64,000 bases of DNA, from contig JACJYO010000001.1 of NCBI GenBank assembly GCA_020636075.1, positions 62,001-126,000 of the forward strand, read 5' to 3'. Made by a program: the position numbers and the translations under genes. The DNA is from Lewinellaceae bacterium. GTDB taxonomy: Bacteria; Bacteroidota; Bacteroidia; Chitinophagales; Saprospiraceae. Under the pieces are notes generated by a model. That model had not been told where the DNA came from, ran no database searches, and saw nothing but the letters and a program-made list of their open reading frames with translations. Positions 43,319 to 50,744 of the stretch are shown here, piece by piece; the stretch's first letter is position 1, and every line of letters starts with the position of its first letter.

Positions 43319-44587
43319 ATGAACAACAGTGCGCTGCATTTTTTCAGGTTCTGCCTTTTGACCGGCATTCTTATTTGTTGGAGGCCTGGCCATCCTGCTG
43401 CCCAAACGCCCTGCATGACCGATGCGCATGTGCAGCGAAATTTTCAGCGTCTGCCGGAATTACCGGCACTGCGACAATTATTCCAGGACAGCATGAAACG
43501 GGCAGCGGTTCAAACACAACCCCGAACCAGTGTCACAATTCCGGTGGTAGTCCATGTAGTTTACAAGAGTAATTTGGAAAACATACCGGACGACCAAATC
43601 CTGAGTCAACTGGATGTTTTAAATGCCGATTACCGGCTTATGAATGCGAATGCAATGACAACACCCGCACTGTTTGCGCCCCTGGCGGCCGATATGGAAC
43701 TGGAATTTTGCCTGGCCGGTTCAGATCCGAACGGCAACCCCACTTCCGGAATCGTTCGCCGTGAAACATCCTGGAACAATATTGGGCAGTTGATCGCCCC
43801 CGATGATCGCCCCCGCATCCACTACACGGAACTGGGTGGCGACGACGCCTGGGACCCTGAACACTACCTCAATATCTGGGTATGTTCGATAGGTGGCGGC
43901 ATACTCGGTTTTGGGACATACCCAGGCACGGCTCCGCCGGCTGAAGATGGCGTGGTGATTGATCCCAGGTATTTTGGAACAACTGGCCTTGCCGTATTTA
44001 ATGCACCACATCACCTGGGTCGTACGGCGACACACGAAATTGGTCATTATTTCAATCTGTTTCATATTTGGGGCGATGATGAGCTTTCCTGCAATGACGA
44101 TGACGAAGTAACTGATACCCCAACACAACGGGGGCCTTATCTGGGCTGTCCGGCATTTCCGCAATTCAGTTGTGGTAACTCTGCCATGTTCATGAATTTC
44201 ATGGACTACACCAATGATGCCTGCATGACGCTGTTTACTGAAGGGCAAAAGGCCCGGATTTGGGCGACGTTGAACACGGTACGATCCGGCCTGCTCGAAA
44301 GCAATGGTTGCTCAACAACAGCTGTGCAACCGGTAAAGGTTCGGATGTCCAGCCTGCGTATCTCCCCTAATCCGGGTTGGGAAACTGTGACAATTGATGT
44401 GGATTTTATAGCGTCGAGTGGAGTTATACAGATTTATGATATGGCAGGAAAACTACGAATTTCGGCACCAATTGATACAAATGCGGAACAGATACAAATT
44501 AATGTTGCAGCATTGCCAGCCGGAGTTTTTCAAATTCAAATCCTGTCGGAAATGGGTACTATTTCAGGGTTTTTTGTCAAAATGTAA
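43319..44587 (+). CDS. Secreted M43 (cytophagalysin/pappalysin-type) metalloprotease with T9SS tail
   Basis: A 422-residue secreted zinc protease from the ATG at 43319, which begins a signal peptide (MNNSALHFFRFCLLTGILIC); the frame is open to a TTG at 43250. The propeptide-like part is followed by VTIPVVVHVVYKSNLENIPD and the M43 core. The zinc motif is ATHEIGHYFNLFHIWGDD (His239, Glu240, His243, His249) and the Met-turn is MNFMDYTNDACM. Cysteines flanking the active site probably form the family's disulfides. A T9SS type-A tail (LRISPNPGWETVTIDVD to GFFVKM) ends the protein. Divergent from the M28 gene. Confidence 0.93.
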   Translation: MNNSALHFFRFCLLTGILICWRPGHPAAQTPCMTDAHVQRNFQRLPELPALRQLFQDSMKRAAVQTQPRTSVTIPVVVHVVYKSNLENIPDDQILSQLDVLNADYRLMNANAMTTPALFAPLAADMELEFCLAGSDPNGNPTSGIVRRETSWNNIGQLIAPDDRPRIHYTELGGDDAWDPEHYLNIWVCSIGGGILGFGTYPGTAPPAEDGVVIDPRYFGTTGLAVFNAPHHLGRTATHEIGHYFNLFHIWGDDELSCNDDDEVTDTPTQRGPYLGCPAFPQFSCGNSAMFMNFMDYTNDACMTLFTEGQKARIWATLNTVRSGLLESNGCSTTAVQPVKVRMSSLRISPNPGWETVTIDVDFIASSGVIQIYDMAGKLRISAPIDTNAEQIQINVAALPAGVFQIQILSEMGTISGFFVKM

Positions 44588-44613
44588 ATCAGCAGAGCCA
44601 TCCTGCTAATTGC

Positions 44614-44660
44614 AAAAAACAGCGGCCGCGGAATGTGAAATTCCGCGGCCGCTGTTTTTT
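44614..44660. terminator. Strong bidirectional terminator between the M43 and PorE-like genes
   Basis: A perfect 21-base-pair stem (44614-44634 with 44640-44660; arms aaaaaacagcggccgcgg and so on) with the loop gtgaa. The A6 and T6 ends make it functional in both directions, as expected between convergent genes. Confidence 0.88.
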
Positions 44661-44688
44661 AGGCTATAAAAATTGTGTTGTCAAAAGT

Positions 44689-47600
44689 TCAATACCGGTA
44701 TTTACTCATGCGGCCATTTTGATCCTGAATAATGTACGCATCCTTGTATCCGTTCATGCGCAATTGGTCCGTGGCCGCCATAGCCTGCCCAACACCTTGA
44801 AAACCGGTGAGCATGATCGCTGTTTTGTTGGTGGTCCCGATTGGCCATTTTTCCAATACACCACCCGTCGAGGCGACCTGCTGCTGGTTAAAATTATTTG
44901 GATTGTCCACGGCGCAAACACGTACGTAATATTTGGCGCTTTCGACTGCCTGAACAGGCACGATGGAAGTTGGTGCGGAATATTGAGCAGGCGCCGTAGT
45001 AGCCGGAGCTGCGGCACCTGATGATGAAGGCAGCAATTTTTCATTGGATAGCGATTGCGCATCTTCCCGGACAATAATAGCATCCTTGTACCCCAGTTGA
45101 ACAGCTTGTGCCTGTATGCCTTGCGCTTGCTCGTAGGTTGAATAAGTTCCTACACGCACTCTGAGCCGGTTGCTTTCCGGTTGAATATAGGTGTGTCCAA
45201 GGTGAGATAAATTTGCGTAGTCGCCTACCAAAACGGTATTATCGATCGGCCAGGAAGCAACCTGCACGGCGTATACCGTCCCGGCTGGCGTCGCAGTCCC
45301 TTTTGTGCTTGCTGCTATCGGCGGAGTGGTTTGTGCAACCGCTGAATTTCCAACCAGCATACTTGCCGTGGCTTGTGGCTCTAGCACTACAAAAGCATCT
45401 TTGACAATTGCCGTTACATGGTTATTCAATACTGCCGTAGCATCCTCACGATCCGAATATACCCCCAGTCTTAATTTATACAACGAGCCTTCTTTGGCGG
45501 TGTACAAATTCCCAAGACCGGCCAATGCATCATATTTTCGGACGCGTTCATCGGTATATCCGGTTGGGTTGGCAGACAGTTGGATCGCATAGCCAGTTAC
45601 CGGAGCATCTGAAGTTGATGGTGTTGTTGGGCTCCAATTTGAGGTTGGATTTGAAGTTGGAGGTTGAGTTGTTATCGTTTGTGGTGCAGCCGTGCCTGCC
45701 GCAACATCTTCGAGATCAGCCAGGGAGATCATTCCTCCGGAAGCAGGTTGGGTAGTATTGTAGGTAACCGGGGCAATAGCATTGGACGTCGTCGTTGATC
45801 GTCCGGGTACAAGAGTCACCATTGGCAGGTTGGCTGTGCCTTGCAATACGCGTTCAGTTTGTACTGCCCGGGCAAAGTCCAGATAGCCATCCTTTTTATA
45901 CGAAATATCATAGGTTTGGTAGGGAAGCAGTTTAAGGGTGTACTTCCCATAAATATCTGTATTGGCCATTACGTTGGGCGAATTTTGACGACTCCTCGCT
46001 GTTACAACCACATTCTGCAAGGTGTAGCGGGTATTGGCATCAAGCACGGTGCCGGTGTAATCAGCCAACTGGTCGTTGCGCATTGGCACCGTCAGGTTCC
46101 GGCTGGTTTGCATATTGATCGGAACTGTAGCATCCTCGTAGCCAATTTTCTGAATGAGGAGATTACAATTGGCGCCTTGCGGGAAATAAAACTCTGCCCG
46201 ACCAAGGTAATCGGTGTAGAGCGTGGCCAAACCGCAACTACTGAGATTAAGTGTTGCGGCAGGTATAGGCTGCCCCTGGAGGTTGGTCACATAAACACTG
46301 TACTGTTCCACTGTTCCATTTTGTACCGGATAATTGGTAGAACTGTACGTGGCCGGAGCAAGATTGTTATTGTTAAAATTGTAGGCATTGGGTTGATATG
46401 CATCGGCAACATTTGGCGTTGCGGCTGTCGAGCCATACTCCGGCATAAGCACTGCGGTAAGTTTTTTGTCTCCGCTCGATTGCACCGGGACAACCGTAGA
46501 ACTATAGCCCGCTTTACGAACGGTAACCCGGCAATCGGCCTTTCCGGAAGCGACCGCAAAGGAATATTGGCCGGAAGCATCCGTCTGTTTAATACCCGCG
46601 CTACAGGCCGAAAAATCAATGTCTGCAAAAGCAATCGGATTGCGCTGCGGATCGGTAACCGTGATGACAAACTCGTCTACCGTTTTACGTACTTGCCAAA
46701 TATCTTCATTTCCCCTGCCTTCAGGGCGATTACTTGTGAGGTAGCCCTGGCTACTTTTAGGGTCAAAAATAAATCCATAGTCATCCCTGGAAGAATTGAC
46801 CCCGGTACCCATATGGGTAATATTGCTTATAAAGTCGTTTTGAATATCCGCGCGAAATACATCCAGGCCACCTAAGCCGTTATGCCAATCAGAGGAGAAA
46901 TACAAATTGACACCATCGAAGAACGGCGTCACCTCATTACCTGGTGTATTTAGAGGGGAGCCAAGATTCCGCGGGGTACTCCAGTTACCGCCGGTCCATT
47001 TTGAAACATAAATATCCCATCCACCGAAACCACCGGGTTGGTTTGAGGCAAAATAAAGTGTATTGCCATCCGCAGACAAACAAGGGAAGCCGGTGGCAAA
47101 ATCAGAACCATTATAGCTGAATGCACGCTCGTTGATCCAGTTGCCTTCAACAACATCGGCGAGGTGCAGGCTCATGTTCATGCCGCTTTCTGCAATTTGA
47201 CGGGTACCATCAATAAAATTATTCCGGCAATAGGCGACACGACGCCCATCTGCCGAAAAACTAACCGGGCCTTCGTTGTAATTATTTTGCAGGTCATCGC
47301 GCAAGAATTTGGGATTCTGCAAGTAATTATCGCCAGGGTTGCGTTGCGTTACATATAGTTGATTGTAAGCGCTGCCGGTCCAGTCTGCACTGGTTTTCGA
47401 CGTAGTCTGCCGTTTTATATCGGTGCGGGCTGAATTGTAAACAATTTTAGATTGGAAAAAAGCCGGACCATAATCGGCAGACGCGGTATTTAACGGCTCG
47501 TCAAGGACAAGGAATAAACTTTCGGCGCCAGCTGTCTGGAGTGCGAAATCACACATTTGAGCATAGTGCGTGCCTACATCGCGATTGCGTTCGGAATACA

Positions 47601-47958
47601 GAATAAACCATTTTTTAGCGCCGATATAATCGCCGGTTTGCATTAACGCTTTACCGTAACTCAACATCGTTTCCGGTGTAGCATTTCCAAGCACAACCGC
47701 CCGATCGTACCAGGTTAGGGATTCTTCCGGTTTATTCAGTTGAAAGTTGCAATCGCCAATACGCGCCAAAGCATGTGCATTGTTGGGTTGTTCCTTTAGC
47801 ACCTGTTCATAAGTTCGAAGTGCCAAATTATAGGCGTACAGATCAAACTGTTTATCGGCTCGGGATAGGTTCTCCTGTACGGTTGTTTGGGCTGTTAACG
47901 CTACAGCGGCCAAAAGCCAGCTAGCTGTTAACCACCCTGCACGAATAGTAGTATTCAT
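44689..47958 (-). CDS. PorE-like envelope protein: TPR, beta-propeller, three CRD-like and three SPOR-like domains
   Basis: A 1089-residue exported protein (signal MNTTIRAGWLTASWLLAAVA, LTAQ). TPR units cover about residues 28-150 (AYNLALRTYEQVLKEQPNNA), then a PD40/WD40-type propeller about 190-430 (FSADGRRVAYCRNN, LSADGNTLYFASNQPGGFGG, WDIYVSKW, GYLTSNRPEGRGNEDIWQV). Three carboxypeptidase-regulatory-like domains start near 432, 552 and 630. A Thr/Pro/Ser-rich linker leads to three SPOR-like segments: GYAIQLSANPTGYTDERVR (about 785), VYAVQVASWPIDNTVLVGDY (about 900) and KYYVRVCAVDNPNNFNQQQV (about 1010). The first four parts match PorE, the T9SS peptidoglycan-linked protein, but its OmpA_C domain is absent and SPOR repeats take its place. 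SPOR domains bind denuded peptidoglycan, so wall anchoring is plausible. Confidence 0.82.
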   Translation of the reverse strand: MNTTIRAGWLTASWLLAAVALTAQTTVQENLSRADKQFDLYAYNLALRTYEQVLKEQPNNAHALARIGDCNFQLNKPEESLTWYDRAVVLGNATPETMLSYGKALMQTGDYIGAKKWFILYSERNRDVGTHYAQMCDFALQTAGAESLFLVLDEPLNTASADYGPAFFQSKIVYNSARTDIKRQTTSKTSADWTGSAYNQLYVTQRNPGDNYLQNPKFLRDDLQNNYNEGPVSFSADGRRVAYCRNNFIDGTRQIAESGMNMSLHLADVVEGNWINERAFSYNGSDFATGFPCLSADGNTLYFASNQPGGFGGWDIYVSKWTGGNWSTPRNLGSPLNTPGNEVTPFFDGVNLYFSSDWHNGLGGLDVFRADIQNDFISNITHMGTGVNSSRDDYGFIFDPKSSQGYLTSNRPEGRGNEDIWQVRKTVDEFVITVTDPQRNPIAFADIDFSACSAGIKQTDASGQYSFAVASGKADCRVTVRKAGYSSTVVPVQSSGDKKLTAVLMPEYGSTAATPNVADAYQPNAYNFNNNNLAPATYSSTNYPVQNGTVEQYSVYVTNLQGQPIPAATLNLSSCGLATLYTDYLGRAEFYFPQGANCNLLIQKIGYEDATVPINMQTSRNLTVPMRNDQLADYTGTVLDANTRYTLQNVVVTARSRQNSPNVMANTDIYGKYTLKLLPYQTYDISYKKDGYLDFARAVQTERVLQGTANLPMVTLVPGRSTTTSNAIAPVTYNTTQPASGGMISLADLEDVAAGTAAPQTITTQPPTSNPTSNWSPTTPSTSDAPVTGYAIQLSANPTGYTDERVRKYDALAGLGNLYTAKEGSLYKLRLGVYSDREDATAVLNNHVTAIVKDAFVVLEPQATASMLVGNSAVAQTTPPIAASTKGTATPAGTVYAVQVASWPIDNTVLVGDYANLSHLGHTYIQPESNRLRVRVGTYSTYEQAQGIQAQAVQLGYKDAIIVREDAQSLSNEKLLPSSSGAAAPATTAPAQYSAPTSIVPVQAVESAKYYVRVCAVDNPNNFNQQQVASTGGVLEKWPIGTTNKTAIMLTGFQGVGQAMAATDQLRMNGYKDAYIIQDQNGRMSKYRY

Positions 47959-48259
47959 AGCAGTAACTATTAATTTCGGTTAAAATCAGTTTAAAATGAA
48001 ACTCCTGCTGGAGGGGAACAGGAAATAGTCCTAAGCGGAGGGCTTTTGCACACTAAACTGTGTACAAGGCAAACTTAGTATGGTGGAGAGACTATCTTTT
48101 GAACAGGAATGCGACAAAAATACAAGGTTTTTCAATACCGCGCTAGCCCTTGCAAGTTGATTTTCAGGATTTTGTTTGATTTTAATTAAAAAGTCGGGAT
48201 ACATTTTAACAAATGTATCCCGACTAAAACACAGGCCGGAATGCCAGGGAGATAAAAAC
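47959..48259. other. 301-base intergenic region upstream of the PorE-like gene
   Basis: Holds the terminator of the upstream TPR gene (48192-48225) and, toward 47959, the presumed promoter and leader of the PorE-like gene. I saw no exact TAnnTTTG box, RNA gene or credible small ORF in it. Confidence 0.5.
48187..48225 (-). terminator. Hairpin terminator of the TPR membrane protein gene
   Basis: A perfect 15-base-pair stem, agtcgggatacattt (48192-48206) with aaatgtatcccgact (48211-48225), loop taac. On the minus strand it is followed by ttttaatt, as expected 35 bases after the stop of the gene at 48260. Confidence 0.8.
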
Positions 48260-48958
48260 TTAAAGCGTACCGCCGGCCTTGTAAATATACTTTTCAATAT
48301 CGCGCCAGTCCGCAGAGGATTGGTTCGGAAAATCTTTACGCAAACGCTCAAAAGCTTTCTGGGCAGCCTCTTTATTGCCCTGATAATCATAGAGCATACC
48401 CAATTTCTTTTGATAATAGGCTGCCAGTAAATCATTATTACCGGCTTCCGCTGCTTTTTGATAATATTTCAACGCGGAATCAAAGTCTTTCTTTTCAGCG
48501 TAGCTATCACCCAAAAGACCATTTTTCATAATGGGCAATAAATCCCCATTAGCATCAAATTCGTCGAGATACTTAATGGCGTTGTCAAAATCGCCAAGAT
48601 GCAGGTAACAAACACCGGCATAGTATTTTGCAGAATTCCCCGCTTGGGAACTGCCATATTTGTCAATTATGCCAAGAAAGCCTTCGTAACCACCGCCCGG
48701 GTTTTCAAGTGCCAGTTGGAACGAGTCGCGGTCAAATTGGACCTGGGCTTGCCAGATTGCACTGACAGCTTCCTGCTGTTGCGGTTTTACCACCAATTCC
48801 CGATATCCCCACCATGCCATGACAATCAGGCCTAAACCACCAAGCACATACAAGATCAGGTTTTGATTCGTTTCCCAAAACGGCGGCGATTTCGGTTGTA
48901 CCTCCTGGACATCAATCTGCGTATCCGCTGCGCGTTTGTTCGATTTGCGTTTTGCCAT
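48260..48958 (-). CDS. Membrane-anchored tetratricopeptide repeat protein (YfgM-like)
   Basis: A 232-residue protein with a basic cytoplasmic N-terminus (MAKRKSNKRAADTQIDVQ), one transmembrane helix (NLILYVLGGLGLIVMAWWGY, about residues 33-52) and a periplasmic part with about three to four TPR units (AKYYAGVCYLHLGDFDNAIK, LLGDSYAEKKDFDSALKYYQ, YQKKLGMLYDYQGNKEAAQK). The layout matches the TPR_21/YfgM-like family, involved in E. coli with periplasmic chaperones at the Sec translocon. It lies upstream of the PorE-like gene on the same strand but a terminator separates them. Confidence 0.85.
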   Translation of the reverse strand: MAKRKSNKRAADTQIDVQEVQPKSPPFWETNQNLILYVLGGLGLIVMAWWGYRELVVKPQQQEAVSAIWQAQVQFDRDSFQLALENPGGGYEGFLGIIDKYGSSQAGNSAKYYAGVCYLHLGDFDNAIKYLDEFDANGDLLPIMKNGLLGDSYAEKKDFDSALKYYQKAAEAGNNDLLAAYYQKKLGMLYDYQGNKEAAQKAFERLRKDFPNQSSADWRDIEKYIYKAGGTL

Positions 48959-48996
48959 TGTTCGCTAAAAATTGTTGTGATTTTGTCTTTTTTCTT

Positions 48997-49016
48997 ACGC
49001 CTTTTTAAAAAGGCGT
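48997..49016. promoter_or_regulatory. 20-base perfect palindrome in the leader of the TPR gene
   Basis: acgcctttttaaaaaggcgt is a perfect palindrome between the -7 box at 49018-49025 and the ATG at 48958. Its placement right after the -7 box suggests an operator or a leader element; no known regulator site is recognised. Confidence 0.4.
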
Positions 49017-49017
49017 G

Positions 49018-49025
49018 CAAAAGTA
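49018..49025 (-). promoter_or_regulatory. -7 box TACTTTTG upstream of the TPR gene
   Basis: Exact TAnnTTTG on the minus strand, 59 bases before the ATG at 48958. Confidence 0.45.
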
Positions 49026-49081
49026 CGGAAAGTTTATTTTGAGCAAGGGGTATGCTCGAAAATTGTGAAATTTTTCAGCCT

Positions 49082-50665
49082 TCAATCTGTGGAATGCTGT
49101 AAAAAGTGAATCAATGCTAACCGAATATCACTGCGCAGATCGTTTTTATCGCCAGATTTAGCGCCCGTCATGCTCAAAATATCCGGATTGGTCGTTCCCT
49201 TTTGATCGGGCTTGAGTGATGTTTTCAAAAAATCCATGTTGGTTTCCAGACCTGTCAGTAAAAATTCCGGCAGGATAACTTTATAAACCCTTGCCGGTTG
49301 AAGAGTCGCGCCATTAATTTTCCAACTGTTTGCCGTTGCGTCCCAAGCGATGTTCCCCAATTGCAGCCAACCGCCTTTCCCTTTATTGCCAACACCGGCA
49401 TCGAGCGTACGCTGAAGCAAGGTCCCCCGCATCTCAATCTCCATAATTCCACCGCCAAATGGCAGCATGCGCACTACATCCAATTCACTTATTTTGCCAC
49501 TAAGAATATCGTCTACCCGGATCGACCCTCCGTTTAAAATTGCGCATTCTGGTTGGTTTTTCCCGGCGGCAAGCATTGCTTGAGTGATCAGTATGCCTAC
49601 CGGAGCTTGTTCATGGCGCACCGTAGCTTCTCTGCAGTCCAGCGGTGTTTTTAGTTCCTTGACCACCCTGTTTGGATCAATGCCCGCTGCTTGTAAAACA
49701 TCATTTTGGATCCGCTCCCACTTTCCGACAACCGATGCTGTGGCTGGCTCATCCGGGATACTGCCGTTGATTTGCCGAAGTTCGGATTTAACCGATGTTT
49801 TCCCCGTTTTTTTATCAAAAAGCAACCTGTGCACGTAAACCGTACGAGCATTTGCATCGGCCTTGGCCGCCACTGTTTTACCAACTTTGTGCAGCATATT
49901 ATCATGGTCGTGCCCACCCATAATCAGCGGTACATCGGGAAGCATTTCGGCCAATTTTTTATCGTCGGCAATATCGAGATGGGTCAATCCCACACATATA
50001 TCGGAAGTCCTTCGCAACTCTTCCCGGAGCATTTTAGCCGTCTCCAGAGGGTTGGAATATTGAACATAGGGTTTTTGACCGGAAGTCACCAACACGCCAA
50101 ATACACCCAGCTTAACTGTTGTACCATCTGCGTCTTTGACCTCGATAACGATTTTGTCCGGACAGGGTTCTTCCCTTCCGGCCTGATTTTTTGCAAAAGC
50201 ATGCAAATGATCCCCCGATTTCTGGTGGGCATTTCCGGCAAGCCAGGTAAAATTGGATTCGTCCAGGCGTGCCTGCAGGTCTTCCAGATCGTAGTCAAAT
50301 TCGTGGTTTCCGAAAACCACCCAATCCAAACCAAGGATATTGAGCGTTTCAACCATCTGCCTGCCCCGGATTCGCTTCCCTTCGTATTTCAGCGTACCCA
50401 TGACTGAGGGGCTTATAAAGTCGCCGGCGAGTACCGTGAACGTATTGGGATTTTTTGCCAACAGACTCTTGCGCAGTGTTGCTACGCGCGCCAATCCACC
50501 GGAATTATCACTGAACGGAGATATTTCATAAACATCGTTCATTTGTAAAAAGACGATCTCTATTTTGCCGTCGTCTTGCAAGGTTGCACCGGATTTTCGG
50601 GCTGGATCGCAGGCGAAAAACAGCAAGAAAAGCAGTGGTCCGAACAGATGAAGTTTGCGTTTCAT
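49082..50665 (-). CDS. 5'-nucleotidase / metallophosphatase lipoprotein
   Basis: A 527-residue protein with a lipoprotein signal (MKRKLHLFGPLLFLLFFAC, Cys19 from the ATG at 50665). The calcineurin-like domain shows VFLQMNDVYEISPF, FTVLAGDFISPSVMG, WVVFGNHEFDYDLEDLQARL, VGLTHLDIADD and LIMGGHDHDNM; the 5'-nucleotidase C-terminal domain follows (ECAILNGGSIRVDDILSGKI, ELDVVRMLPFGGGIMEIEM). In UshA the first metal site is DxH; here it is Asp-Val-Tyr, as in a distinct subgroup with NDVYE. It should hydrolyse nucleotides or related phosphoesters in the envelope. Divergent from the acetoacetate-CoA ligase gene. Confidence 0.9.
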   Translation of the reverse strand: MKRKLHLFGPLLFLLFFACDPARKSGATLQDDGKIEIVFLQMNDVYEISPFSDNSGGLARVATLRKSLLAKNPNTFTVLAGDFISPSVMGTLKYEGKRIRGRQMVETLNILGLDWVVFGNHEFDYDLEDLQARLDESNFTWLAGNAHQKSGDHLHAFAKNQAGREEPCPDKIVIEVKDADGTTVKLGVFGVLVTSGQKPYVQYSNPLETAKMLREELRRTSDICVGLTHLDIADDKKLAEMLPDVPLIMGGHDHDNMLHKVGKTVAAKADANARTVYVHRLLFDKKTGKTSVKSELRQINGSIPDEPATASVVGKWERIQNDVLQAAGIDPNRVVKELKTPLDCREATVRHEQAPVGILITQAMLAAGKNQPECAILNGGSIRVDDILSGKISELDVVRMLPFGGGIMEIEMRGTLLQRTLDAGVGNKGKGGWLQLGNIAWDATANSWKINGATLQPARVYKVILPEFLLTGLETNMDFLKTSLKPDQKGTTNPDILSMTGAKSGDKNDLRSDIRLALIHFLQHSTD

Positions 50666-50744
50666 TTTCAATAGTTTTATCTTTTATGACAGAAATGCCG
50701 GAATTTCGCCGGTAAAGTTGATGTTTCTTTTTGATTTCGAGCTT

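Noticed and set aside
44614..44660. Mobile-element terminal repeat
   Set aside because: The perfect stem with A6/T6 ends between convergent genes is fully explained as a bidirectional terminator.
45841..46875. Plus-strand open frame of 344 codons opposite the PorE-like gene
   Set aside because: Composition is odd (rich in Ile, Gly, His, Arg), no domain is seen, and the opposite strand carries clear CRD repeats.
49706..50407. Plus-strand open frame of 233 codons opposite the 5'-nucleotidase gene
   Set aside because: No family features; the minus-strand frame has intact metallophosphatase motifs over the same bases.
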